Shown: one piece after another, positions 45,129-53,639 of the stretch
Numbering within the stretch: position 1 is the first letter of the stretch
Layout: each line of letters begins with the position of its first letter
Assembly: GCF_900141835.1 (NCBI RefSeq)
Contig: NZ_FQZD01000009.1
Coordinates: forward strand, 102,758-166,757
Source of the DNA: Propionispora hippei DSM 15287
GTDB lineage: Bacteria; Bacillota; Negativicutes; Propionisporales; Propionisporaceae
Direction: 5' to 3'
Length of the DNA stretch: 64,000 nt
Position numbers and translations under genes: made by a program
The notes under the pieces: generated by a model
What the model was told of the DNA's origin: nothing
The model's database searches: none
What the model saw: only the letters and a program-made list of their open reading frames with translations

Positions 45129-46319
45129 CTAGCGGCGGTCTTTTAGCCGTTGCACCAGTTTTAATCTTTTTTCCGGTTTTTCCGGCAGCTCTGGCCCGGA
45201 AAGTTCATCCACCGGCACGGCCGGCCGTGCCGATCGCCGTCCGATATTAATTAAAATGCCCATAGCCACCAGATTAACAATCAGCGACGTGCCGCCAAAG
45301 CTAATGAACGGTAGGGGTACGCCGACTACCGGCAGCAAGCCTGACACCATACCGATATTGATTACCGCCTGGCCGGCTACCAGCAGGGTGACACCAATGG
45401 CCAGGATTTTGCCAAAGCCGTCCGGAGTCCGCCGGGCGATCTGTCCGCCATAACAGGCTAATAACCCCATCAGTACCAAAACCAGCAAAGCCCCAAAAAA
45501 TCCCCATTCCTGGCACAGTACCGCAAAAGCAAAGTCGGTATGCGATTCGGGCAGGTAATAAAACTTGCTGGCTCCCATCCCCAGCCCTGTACCGGACAAG
45601 CCTCCGGAACCAATGGCCAGCAGCGACTGCACCGTCTGATAGCCAATTCCCTGCTGATGCTCCCAGGGATCAAGCCAGGCTGTAATCCGGTCCATCCGGT
45701 AGGCAGCGGCATAGGAAAAGTAAGCCAGCACCGCCGCACCGCCGCCATACAGCAGATAAAGCTGCTGCTTGGGCAGTCCGGCCAGCACATAGAGGATCAG
45801 ACAAAGGCCCACCACAATCACGGCGGTCCCCATATCGGGCTGTTTGAGAATCAACACCCCCATGATGCCAATAAAAATGACCGGTAAGGACAGAAGTGAA
45901 ATTTTTCTTTTTCGATCAATCCGTGGTCCCAAATAACTGGCCGCCACAATGACGGATGCCAGTTTGGCAATCTCCGACGGCTGAAATTTAATCCCCAGAT
46001 TGAGCCAGCGCCGGGCTCCGTTGGCATCAACGCCGGTAAAATGAACGGCAATCAGCATGCCCAGCGTCATAACAGCCAAAAGCCCCGACAGCCGGTTCAA
46101 CTTCCGGTAATCCGGCTTCGTAGCGATAATTAGGCCGACCAGACCAATTGCAAAGCTGATCAAATGACGTTTAAGAAAAAAATAGCTGTCGTCCAGCAGT
46201 TGTCCCGCCAAAACAAAGCTGGCACTGAATACATTAACCGTACCAATGATAAATAAAATAAAAGTAATATATAATACCGCTTCGGCCGGTCCTGTCCATA
46301 TTTTAGGAATTTTCAGCAT
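45129..46319 (-). CDS. FtsW/RodA/SpoVE family peptidoglycan glycosyltransferase
   Basis: 396 aa, about 10 membrane helices. SEDS motifs are clear: 'GARRWLNLGIKFQPSEIAKLA', 'KQPDMGTAVIV', 'PESHTDFAFAVLCQEWGF' and 'VGVPLPFISFGGTSL'. The catalytic Asp lies in the ESHTDF loop. SEDS proteins polymerise glycan strands with a partner transpeptidase. Whether this is FtsW, RodA or SpoVE cannot be settled. The ATG at 46319 follows GGAGG. The gene stands alone. Confidence 0.9.
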   Translation of the reverse strand: MLKIPKIWTGPAEAVLYITFILFIIGTVNVFSASFVLAGQLLDDSYFFLKRHLISFAIGLVGLIIATKPDYRKLNRLSGLLAVMTLGMLIAVHFTGVDANGARRWLNLGIKFQPSEIAKLASVIVAASYLGPRIDRKRKISLLSLPVIFIGIMGVLILKQPDMGTAVIVVGLCLILYVLAGLPKQQLYLLYGGGAAVLAYFSYAAAYRMDRITAWLDPWEHQQGIGYQTVQSLLAIGSGGLSGTGLGMGASKFYYLPESHTDFAFAVLCQEWGFFGALLVLVLMGLLACYGGQIARRTPDGFGKILAIGVTLLVAGQAVINIGMVSGLLPVVGVPLPFISFGGTSLIVNLVAMGILINIGRRSARPAVPVDELSGPELPEKPEKRLKLVQRLKDRR

Positions 46320-46467
46320 AACAAAGCCTCCGTATCTACTTTCTTCCATTATATCAGAAAATTTGTCTCCAGCCCAATAACCAAATTGCCCCGCCCTGCA
46401 TAAGATATCATGCCGACAAGCGGATTTAACAGTAACAATCCGGTATCATCATGTGAGGTGAAGTATT

Positions 46468-47439
46468 ATGGAAGGGATATCCTATCAGTTGCTGGCAATG
46501 GATGCGTTGGCCCATTCCCTGCTGCTAATCAATGGCGGCACCGGGCAAATTGTGAGCGAACTGCCCTATTCTGCCGACCTGTCGCCCATCGATCTGGCGG
46601 TGACGGCCGATGGCAGCAAAGCTTACATACCGGCTGACGCCAATGGAGAAGGCGTACTGCTGGCAGCCAATCTCCGCCAGCAGGCATTGTATCGCCTGCC
46701 GCTGGCCATTCCTTCGCCCAGCCAATTCTCCCTATCGCCTGACGGACAGTCGGCTTTTGTCGCAACTGCCGAGGGCTCCCTGCATCGGCTTGACCTGGTC
46801 TCCCTGTCGGTTACGCCTTGTGGCGCTCCCGGCTCACCGGAGACCTACTGTGTCGGTATTCAAACTGACGGCAACACGCTGTATAGCATTTGGGAACATC
46901 CCGGCGGTGGCAGCTTCGCCGCCTTCGATCATCAGGGACAGCTCCTTTATGAACAATCCATTCCCGGCATACCGACTAATCTGACACAGGATTCCCACGG
47001 CCATTTTATCATTCCCTTTACTTCGGAAAGCGCTTCCGGCGAAGGAATATTTCTCATGAGCAGACAGCCGGAAGCATCGGCGATCGAAGCTACCGCGACC
47101 ATCCTCTATTGCAATTGCCAAAGCAGCAGCATTCCCTGCGCTTATCCTTCCCATGCCGCCTTTTCACCCGACGGGCACACGGCCTACATTGTTAATGAAG
47201 AAAGCGCCTCCATCACGGTCATCGACATCCCTACGGCAACCGTCACCGGCCGGATTCCGGTCGGCCGTTCCATCTCCTGCCTGCATCTGCTGCCTGGCGG
47301 TAATTTTGCCATCGCTTCCAGCCACATGTTCGCCGACTTAAGTTTGATCGACCTGGTAAACGGCAGGCTACTGTCCATCACCGATATGCAGCGCGAATTT
47401 CTCGGCTATATTGCCGTACTGCCGTCGGACACTCAGTAA
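46468..47439 (+). CDS. YncE-like beta-propeller protein, 323 aa
   Basis: Repeats of the form 'LAVTADGSKAYIP', 'FSLSPDGQSAFVAT', 'AAFSPDGHTAYIVNEESASITVIDIPTATV' mark a WD/YVTN-type propeller with about six or seven blades. There is no signal peptide, so it is probably cytoplasmic or coat-associated. A cysteine cluster 'YCNCQSSSIPC' sits in the fifth blade. GAGGTG precedes the ATG. No pathway is suggested by the neighbours. Confidence 0.7.
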   Translation: MEGISYQLLAMDALAHSLLLINGGTGQIVSELPYSADLSPIDLAVTADGSKAYIPADANGEGVLLAANLRQQALYRLPLAIPSPSQFSLSPDGQSAFVATAEGSLHRLDLVSLSVTPCGAPGSPETYCVGIQTDGNTLYSIWEHPGGGSFAAFDHQGQLLYEQSIPGIPTNLTQDSHGHFIIPFTSESASGEGIFLMSRQPEASAIEATATILYCNCQSSSIPCAYPSHAAFSPDGHTAYIVNEESASITVIDIPTATVTGRIPVGRSISCLHLLPGGNFAIASSHMFADLSLIDLVNGRLLSITDMQREFLGYIAVLPSDTQ

Positions 47440-47464
47440 ACTGCATGCCAAGCGATAAGGACAA

Positions 47465-47500
47465 AAAAAACCTTCCTAACAATTCTTAGGAGGTTTTTTT
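47465..47500 (+). terminator. Terminator of the beta-propeller gene
   Basis: Stem AACCTTCCTAA / TTAGGAGGTT with a 6-base loop, then TTTTT. The 3' arm contains GGAGG placed before an ATG; the frame it opens is only 26 codons. Confidence 0.85.
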
Positions 47501-47509
47501 CATGTACCG

Positions 47510-47836
47510 GGGCGTGTATTTAAACTACCGGAATGATCCATGGCGAGTGATTTTTGCGCCGGATGAATTAGGAAACTGCTGATTTATTCACACCACGCAG
47601 CCTGGCGGATCTTTTCCCGTCTGGCTGCGTCAATAAAACCTTGAAATGGCTGAGCTTTTCCTGCGGTTTTACTCCCTTGCCAGCCGAGAAATTCTCTCAC
47701 CAGGCCGGCAGGTTCATTACAGCAGCGCTTCCTTTAAGTCTTGCAGGAATAGCGGCCCCTATTTCAAAAAATATTAATGAGGTATGGCATAAAAGGCGCC
47801 GACAGGGAGCGCTTCAGATAGTTTGAATACACGCCC
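47510..47836. mobile_element. Insertion-sequence remnant with nested family A repeat
   Basis: Inverted ends GGGCGTGTATTTAAACTACC (47510-47529) and GATAGTTTGAATACACGCCC (47817-47836) match in 18 of 20 positions. GGGCGTGT ends and the CTGAAGCGCTCCCTG stretch next to the right end are typical of IS5-type elements. No transposase frame remains; 170 of the 327 bases are a family A copy (47568-47737). It looks like an internally deleted element. With its flanks it fills the 412 bases between the propeller and DUF2935 genes. Confidence 0.6.
47568..47737. repeat. Repeat family A, full copy
   Basis: Left end TTAGGAAACTGCTGATTTATTC, internal GCAGCCTGGCGGATC, CCCGTCTGGCTGCGTC and CAGGCCGGCAGGTTCATTAC, right end CAGCGCTTCCTTTAA. 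It is the copy closest to 6609-6770 (about 75-80 per cent by eye). Confidence 0.85.
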
Positions 47837-47851
47837 TAGACCCCTTCACGA

Positions 47852-49072
47852 CTACTTGATTTCCTTCCCTAATTTTCTGGGCCACCGGTCACCCCATTTA
47901 TACTTAGGTTTCGCCAGGGGAGGAGAATCCTGCTTTGTAGTTTTCGTATGAACCTCTTTGCTGGCTTTCCCCGTGGCAGGTTTCATTTTCTTATCCGGCG
48001 GCTGAACGGCAGCAGCCGGTTTTTCGGTTTCAGCCGCCGGTTCGGCAGGCAGCTCCCCATCTGTCGGCAATGACGGCTCAAACTCAAACGCGGTGGACAG
48101 TTCCGTCACCGGTACAACTAGTTCCTCTTCCCGTTCAGTCAATTCACCGAACTCTTCCGGCATAACCGGTTCGCTCCCTGCAACTGGCGCTTCGCCGGTC
48201 TGGATGACCTCCCGTCCCTCCGGCAGGCTTTCCCAATCGGCACAACCGTCGGCGCAGGGTTCCAGAACATGCTTCATAATTCCCTTATCCATCAGCGATA
48301 GAACCATTAAGAAGTGTTCGGCCTCCCGGTATACATGATCAGCCAGCTCGGCTGGGATTAGACCAAGCAGGCGGCAATCGACAATCATATCATGGGTGGC
48401 CTTTTTAAAATTACGCAACCGCATAACTGCAGCCCGTACATCCCGTAGAAACCGTCTAAAGGAATTTACTTCCTTGCACAGGTGCATCATACTGCCAAAA
48501 TCGCGGCCCTGTAAGTACAGATCATCAAATTCACGGGCAAACTCTTCGGCCGTGCAGATTAATATCCGCTCGGAGGGGTCCAGAAGATGCACGATGAATT
48601 TGGTATGATCGGCCATCAGGCGCAGCCAAAAGAGCGTTTCCTGCGCTTTGGACGCAGTCGTCAGCGGAATTTTCCCCGACTTCATCTGCTCCAGCAGCAT
48701 CAAAACATATTCGGCCTCCCGCGCCATGTGGTCAATGAATAAGGGATAACTGTGGCCCTGGATTTTACAAAGAAGGATGTCTTCCAACAGCCTCCGTTTA
48801 AATTTGCAGAAATCCTTTACCGTGCATTTTGCATCATTGACCAGTTCGTTAAATTTTTTATCGCTTTGGGCATGCTTGGTCCGTTCCAGCAGCATGGCAA
48901 ACTCTTCGCAAAAAGCCTGGGCTTCATCGCGCAATTCCGTGCAGCCACAGGGAAGTCCGTTTTTTATAAAGATGGCATGCTCTTTCATAATAGTCAGCCA
49001 AAACCTGAGCTCCTCCACGTTCAAGGGCTCCAGCGGCTGGGGAACCGTGCGGGACGATGGTTGACGCGACAT
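47852..49072 (-). CDS. DUF2935 protein with two helical domains and charged tail
   Basis: 406 aa. Two DUF2935 domains (about 20-135 and 145-270), each opening with 'LRFWLTIMKEHAIFI' or 'LFWLRLMADHTKFIV' and closing with 'HMAREAEYVLMLLE' or 'HVYREAEHFLMVLS'. These are ferritin-like bundles common in spore formers and with unknown function. The last 130 residues are low complexity, first acidic (EEFGELTEREEEL) then Lys/Pro-rich (PPLAKPKYKWGDRWPRKL). The ATG at 49072 follows AGGAGAG. Confidence 0.82.
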   Translation of the reverse strand: MSRQPSSRTVPQPLEPLNVEELRFWLTIMKEHAIFIKNGLPCGCTELRDEAQAFCEEFAMLLERTKHAQSDKKFNELVNDAKCTVKDFCKFKRRLLEDILLCKIQGHSYPLFIDHMAREAEYVLMLLEQMKSGKIPLTTASKAQETLFWLRLMADHTKFIVHLLDPSERILICTAEEFAREFDDLYLQGRDFGSMMHLCKEVNSFRRFLRDVRAAVMRLRNFKKATHDMIVDCRLLGLIPAELADHVYREAEHFLMVLSLMDKGIMKHVLEPCADGCADWESLPEGREVIQTGEAPVAGSEPVMPEEFGELTEREEELVVPVTELSTAFEFEPSLPTDGELPAEPAAETEKPAAAVQPPDKKMKPATGKASKEVHTKTTKQDSPPLAKPKYKWGDRWPRKLGKEIK

Positions 49073-49137
49073 AAAAACACTCTCCTATCCGACAAAGTAT
49101 GGACTATTACAGTGTATGCCGCATCCCGCCCGGATGG

Positions 49138-49788
49138 TCATAAAAATAATATTTCCGCCCGGTTAATCTTTGTACCCTTGGCGCTGAACTTCGCTTCATA
49201 TTCGGTCATAATGTTCTCACTACCCCCAGGCGCACCCTCGGCGTGGAGGTCATAGGTTACATTACGTAACTGCAGGCCGCACTCCCGGAATTCCTCCAAC
49301 GAAAAATCAAACAGTGTCCGGTTGTCAGTCTTAAAATGAAGCTCGCCGCCTGGCTTTAGCAAGGTCCTGTACTTCTCCAGAAAACTGCGGTACGTGAGCC
49401 GCCGTTTAGCATGACGAGCCTTGGGCCAGGGGTCGCAGAAATTGATATAAAACCGGTCTACCTCGCCGGGAGCAAAAATATTGGTAATGCCGTTAATATC
49501 AAATACCAGCAGCCTTACATTGGTTAATCCTTTGCCGCGCACCTTCTGGGCAGCATAAAACAGCACATCCTGCTGTGCCTCAATGCCGATAAAATTAACG
49601 TCCCGGTACCGTTCGGCCAGTTCCGAGATAAACCGGCCCTTACCGGTTCCCAGCTCCACATGAAGCGGCGCTGTCCGGCCAAATTCTTGCTGCCAGCAGC
49701 CGGCCAACCCCTCTAACGGACCAAACCGCACGATATCCTCATAGTCTTTGATTGCTTCATCAATCCAGGGCTTTCGCCTGAGTCTCAT
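49138..49788 (-). CDS. trmB: tRNA (guanine-N7-)-methyltransferase
   Basis: 216 aa. SAM-binding 'HVELGTGKGRFISELA', 'NFIGIEAQQDVLFYA', the catalytic region 'INFCDPWPKARHAKRRL' and 'ELHFKTDNRTLFDFSLE' are all TrmB signatures. It makes m7G46 in tRNA. AGGTGA precedes the ATG at 49788. It lies between the atypical regulator gene and DUF2935 on the same strand, with gaps of 56 and 65 bases. Confidence 0.95.
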   Translation of the reverse strand: MRLRRKPWIDEAIKDYEDIVRFGPLEGLAGCWQQEFGRTAPLHVELGTGKGRFISELAERYRDVNFIGIEAQQDVLFYAAQKVRGKGLTNVRLLVFDINGITNIFAPGEVDRFYINFCDPWPKARHAKRRLTYRSFLEKYRTLLKPGGELHFKTDNRTLFDFSLEEFRECGLQLRNVTYDLHAEGAPGGSENIMTEYEAKFSAKGTKINRAEILFL

Positions 49789-49844
49789 CTACCGTTCACC
49801 TCATCTATCGCATATATTACCGCGTATTAGACCTCTTCGAAGGT

Positions 49845-51746
49845 CTATTCCTTTTCTAATCCGTATTTTTTCAAATATCTGTACAAGGTAACCCGGCTGA
49901 CGTTCAGCATATTGGCTAAGCGGCTGATATTGCCGCCGGCCGATTTCCAGGCCTCGATGAATACTTCCCGGTCTTCCTTCCAGGTGGCAGCCGCCAGACT
50001 CTTATTACCCGGCAGATTGATATTCGCCGGCATGATAGTTTCTCCCGGCGTATTGAAGAAAGCCTGCTCCACCACACCCTGCAGTTGCTTCACGTTACCC
50101 GGCCAGTCATAAGACATCAGAAACTCAGCAGCCTCCGGCGCCAGTTCCTTGGAGGTCATGCGATGCTGTCCGGCAATTTCGGCCACGATGTGCCGGGCCA
50201 GTACCGGAATGTCGTCCTTTCTGGCCCGCAGCGGCATCATCCGGATAATTGATTTGGAAACTAATTTATACAAGCTTTCCGAAAAAATCCCCTTTTCGCT
50301 AAGCCGTTTCAAGTCACTGTCACAGGCCGCAATAATCCGCACATCAATCGGCCGGAGAACTTCCTCGCCAATGCGGGTTAACCGCCGGTGCTCCAGCGAT
50401 TCCGCCAGCCTGGCCGCCGTATGGAGCGGCAGTTTTTCCACCTCGTCCAAAAACAGCGTACCGCCGTTGGCCAGCTCCAGCTTGCCAGTGCGGCTTTCCT
50501 CGGCCGAAATATTGACGCCAAACAGCTCGTCTTCCAGCATCTCTGGCGGCATATCACCACACTTCAGCGTAATCAGCGGACCACCGGCCCGCGGACTGGC
50601 CTGATGAATACCATGGGCCAGCCGCTGTTTACCGGAACCCGGTTCACCCTGCAGCAGCACCGCCTGCCCGGAGCGGGCAATACGGGCTGCCTTGTCCTTC
50701 AGACTGACAAAGCCCTCATCTTCCCCTACCATACTGGCCAGACTGTACCTGGCGGTATAGCCCACCGCATGGGCCACCATATTTCTCAGATCCTCAATCG
50801 GCAGGGAAACCGCCAGCACGCTGTCAACTTCTTTATCCAGACCATACAGAGGAACCACCGTGGTAATGTCCTCATAGGTCTTGGTCGGCGTAATCCAGGT
50901 GACCTCCTTGTTATAGGAGGGAATACCCAGAAAGCCCCGGTACAGCGGAGTATGACGGTAATTGAGGACGACCTCGTTCAGGCTGGGCCGTTTGTGCGGC
51001 GCGCCGGCCGCCTCCAGCCGCTCCTCGCCCAGCTTGTTGGCATAAGTAACCTCTCCGCCCGGCTCGATATGGTATACCGCCAGCGGCACGGCATCTAAAA
51101 TTGCCTGGCAGGCCGCCAGCTTAGCCTGCATATCCAAATGTTTTTCCATCGCGTATTTCATGCTGAGCATGAGCGCCGCCACCGAACTATACGGCAAGGC
51201 CTCCCGCTCCGCTGAAATCAGGGTCAAAAGATACCTAGTCTGACCGCCCAGAATAATCGGCGCCGAAAAGGCGTCCCCGGTCTGGCATTCCTCAATCCAC
51301 ATTTCCGGGCCAAACAGCAGGAACGGGACTTGATGTTCATAAGCAATGCTGATACTGGAGGTACCGATGTCCTCTTCCGTCAGCCTGGCTCCGGCCACCT
51401 CGCCCGGCGTCTTTTGAAAAAACGGCATGGCATAGCTTTTCAGTACATAGCATTCATGGTCCAGCAGCAATAAACTTAAATTATAACGGGTAAAGTGTTC
51501 CTGTACATCCTGATATAGCCCTTGCAAATATTCAATGGCTGTCTGATGACTTTGCTGCCGTTCAGCCAGTTCGGCCTTGCTCAGCCGCGTTAAACTGGGC
51601 ATGTTTTCATAGGCGATATGATTGGCCGCACTCCGCTGCCATGACTCCGCCACCCAGGGATGTACATTGGGGTCCATTTTCCCTTCGTGCACAAACTGAT
51701 GATAATAAGACTCTAATTTCCCCTTGCTCCGCCGCTCACGAATCAT
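49845..51746 (-). CDS. AcoR-type sigma-54-like regulator with degenerate AAA+ motifs
   Basis: 633 aa. A GAF-like sensor (about 30-205), a PAS-like domain (about 210-320), an AAA+ domain (about 335-560) and a Fis-type helix-turn-helix ('GNISRLANMLNVSRVTLYRYLKKYG'). Walker A is GEPGSGKQ and Walker B TLFLDEVEKL. The loop that should read GAFTGA after ELFG is 'VNISAEESRTGKLELA', and the Arg-finger region reads FSESLYKLVSK instead of FRxDLYYRL. It may therefore act without classical sigma-54 remodelling. GGAGG precedes the ATG. The target genes are unknown. Confidence 0.85.
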   Translation of the reverse strand: MIRERRSKGKLESYYHQFVHEGKMDPNVHPWVAESWQRSAANHIAYENMPSLTRLSKAELAERQQSHQTAIEYLQGLYQDVQEHFTRYNLSLLLLDHECYVLKSYAMPFFQKTPGEVAGARLTEEDIGTSSISIAYEHQVPFLLFGPEMWIEECQTGDAFSAPIILGGQTRYLLTLISAEREALPYSSVAALMLSMKYAMEKHLDMQAKLAACQAILDAVPLAVYHIEPGGEVTYANKLGEERLEAAGAPHKRPSLNEVVLNYRHTPLYRGFLGIPSYNKEVTWITPTKTYEDITTVVPLYGLDKEVDSVLAVSLPIEDLRNMVAHAVGYTARYSLASMVGEDEGFVSLKDKAARIARSGQAVLLQGEPGSGKQRLAHGIHQASPRAGGPLITLKCGDMPPEMLEDELFGVNISAEESRTGKLELANGGTLFLDEVEKLPLHTAARLAESLEHRRLTRIGEEVLRPIDVRIIAACDSDLKRLSEKGIFSESLYKLVSKSIIRMMPLRARKDDIPVLARHIVAEIAGQHRMTSKELAPEAAEFLMSYDWPGNVKQLQGVVEQAFFNTPGETIMPANINLPGNKSLAAATWKEDREVFIEAWKSAGGNISRLANMLNVSRVTLYRYLKKYGLEKE

Positions 51747-51800
51747 AGTAAACCTCCATTACGGTATAATCAATCAATCGGAAAAGGACCGGCCAGCCGC

Positions 51801-51954
51801 TAAAGAACCGCAGATCTAACAAGCCTACGACTTGACGAGAAACGTTCTCACCTGACAAGAAAAGTAAAGCCCCAGGAAAAGCTCCGCTATTTCAAGGCTT
51901 TGCTGACATAGCCGGGCGGAAAAGCTCCGCTAAATTAATCAGTGGTTCCCTAAA
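51801..51954. repeat. Repeat family A copy, inverted orientation
   Basis: Read on the minus strand: TTTAGGGAACCACTGATTAATT, GCGGAGCTTTTCCGCCCGG, TATGTCAGCAAAGCCTTG and the right end CTGCGGTTCTTTA. The middle is more diverged than in other copies. The TAG of the left end is the patB stop codon. Confidence 0.8.
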
Positions 51955-53119
51955 GAAGCCGGACTGCCTGCGCGATGCGGCCAAGCCCTTCTTCCAGTAT
52001 TGTTCGCGGACAACCGTAATTTAAACGCATGAAACCTTCTCCTGTCCGGCCAAAGGTCATGCCGTCATTTAAGCCCACCTTGGCTTCCTGAATGAAAAAC
52101 TTCTTCAGCCGGGCCTGGCTTAGCTGCAATTCCCGGCAATCCAGCCAGGCCAGATAAGTAGCTTCCGGCCGGGCCAGGGTGATCCCCCCGACCTGCTGAG
52201 CAAAAAAGTCCATCATATACCTCACATTATCGTCCAGGTAAGTGAGTAGCTCATCCAGCCAGGCCTCCCCCTCTTCAAAGGCAGCAATCAGTGCGGTAAT
52301 ACCAAAGAGATTACCGCCATTCAGGTCCAGAGCCTCCAGGATGCCGTTAAACCGCTGCCGCAGCTTCCGGTCGGCAATCAGCGCAATCGACGTATACAAG
52401 CCGGCTACATTAAACGTTTTACTGGCCGCCATACAGGTGACCGTCAGACTGGCTATCTCCGGTGACAAGGATGCCATCGGCGTATGAATAGAGCCTGGCA
52501 AAATCAAGTCGGCATGAATTTCATCAGATACAATAACGATGCCCCGTTCCACACAAAGCTGTCCCAATCGCAGCAATTCCTGCCGGGTCCAGGACCGGCC
52601 TACCGGATTATGAGGGTTGCAGAGCAGCAGTAATTTTACCCCGTCCAGCTTGCCGGTTAAATCCTCAAAATCCATCTGATACTGCCCGTTGACCAAGCGT
52701 AGTGGATTTTCCACCAGTTGCCGGTTATTTTTCGTCACACAACTAAAAAACGGCGGATATACCGGCGGCTGAATAATAATTTTATCACCCGGTTCGGTAA
52801 AGGCCAAAATGGCTGTGCTGATAGCCGACACAACGCCGGGATTTCCTAAAATCCAATCGGGCTGGACCTGCCAGCCGTGGCGGCGCAGCAGCCAGTTTTG
52901 GATGGCTTGATAAAAGCGCTCCTCCTTGTGAGGATAACCGTAAATTTCATGGTCGGCCCGTTCCTGCACAGCCCTGGCCACCGCCGCCGGGACTGCAAAA
53001 TCCATGTCGGCAATCCACATGGGCAGTACCTCGTCATTACCGAAAAGCTGGCAGGCCGCATCCCATTTACGGCAGTTCGTCCGCCGCCGGTCAATTATTT
53101 CATCAAAAGTAGCCGACAT
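51950..53119 (-). CDS. MalY/PatB-type pyridoxal phosphate aminotransferase (cystathionine beta-lyase)
   Basis: 389 aa. 'VLPMWIADMDFAVP' at the start is the MalY/PatB signature. 'NPHNPVGRSWTRQELLRL' and 'VSDEIHADLILPG' bind the cofactor, and the Schiff-base Lys is in 'AASKTFNVAGLYTS'. It probably cleaves cystathionine or related C-S bonds; an aminotransferase role is possible. AGGAAGGG precedes the ATG. The stop codon lies in the terminal repeat of a family A element. Confidence 0.88.
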   Translation of the reverse strand: MSATFDEIIDRRRTNCRKWDAACQLFGNDEVLPMWIADMDFAVPAAVARAVQERADHEIYGYPHKEERFYQAIQNWLLRRHGWQVQPDWILGNPGVVSAISTAILAFTEPGDKIIIQPPVYPPFFSCVTKNNRQLVENPLRLVNGQYQMDFEDLTGKLDGVKLLLLCNPHNPVGRSWTRQELLRLGQLCVERGIVIVSDEIHADLILPGSIHTPMASLSPEIASLTVTCMAASKTFNVAGLYTSIALIADRKLRQRFNGILEALDLNGGNLFGITALIAAFEEGEAWLDELLTYLDDNVRYMMDFFAQQVGGITLARPEATYLAWLDCRELQLSQARLKKFFIQEAKVGLNDGMTFGRTGEGFMRLNYGCPRTILEEGLGRIAQAVRLL

Positions 53120-53142
53120 TGGTATTCCGCCCTTCCTGTGAG

Positions 53143-53553
53143 TTATTTTTTATAGGCGTCATAAATTTTTTGATATTCCGGCTGGGCCGGAATTAGTTTA
53201 TAAATGTAAAGGTGCACCCCATTGGGATCATTAACGACAAAGCTCCGCTCACCCCAGGGTTTTTCCTGAATAGGCTGGTAAATGTCCACTCCTTCGGCCG
53301 AAAGCCGCCAAAACTCCCGGTCCACATCGTCTACCTCGAAGGAAATAATCAGGCCCTTACCGTTAAAAATCTCGCCCTCCTCCCGCTGGGCCAGCACAAA
53401 GCTGATTCCCGCGGTCGGCAGACCCTTGGCCAGCAATTCGATATACCAATCGCTCTCGTATACTACCTCAAAGCCAAAATGCTTAACGTAGAAATCTCTT
53501 GACTCCTGTAGTTTGTACGTACTGATGGTCGAATCTACCCTTTTGATTTGCAT
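53143..53553 (-). CDS. VOC (glyoxalase/dioxygenase-fold) family protein
   Basis: 136 aa. One vicinal-oxygen-chelate unit pair: 'STYKLQESRDFYVKHFGFEVVY', then 'ISFEVDDVDREFWRLSAEGV' and 'PWGERSFVVNDPNGVHLYIY'. The substrate is unknown. GGAGG precedes the ATG. It lies 23 bases upstream of patB, so the two are probably an operon. Confidence 0.85.
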   Translation of the reverse strand: MQIKRVDSTISTYKLQESRDFYVKHFGFEVVYESDWYIELLAKGLPTAGISFVLAQREEGEIFNGKGLIISFEVDDVDREFWRLSAEGVDIYQPIQEKPWGERSFVVNDPNGVHLYIYKLIPAQPEYQKIYDAYKK

Positions 53554-53639
53554 GGCAACTGCCTCCAGTAAAGATGTATTTGCACCGTGATACTGGCAAA
53601 GCCCAACCTTAACAGGTCAGGCTCTGCCGGGATATTATT

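Noticed and set aside
47502..47582. 26-codon frame after the propeller gene with GGAGG at ideal spacing
   Set aside because: The GGAGG belongs to the terminator stem, and the frame lies in an IS remnant and ends at the repeat border; probably accidental.
53580..53625. Imperfect hairpin GGCAGAGCC / GGGCTTTGCC after gyrA
   Set aside because: No T run follows on the minus strand, so I do not call it a terminator.
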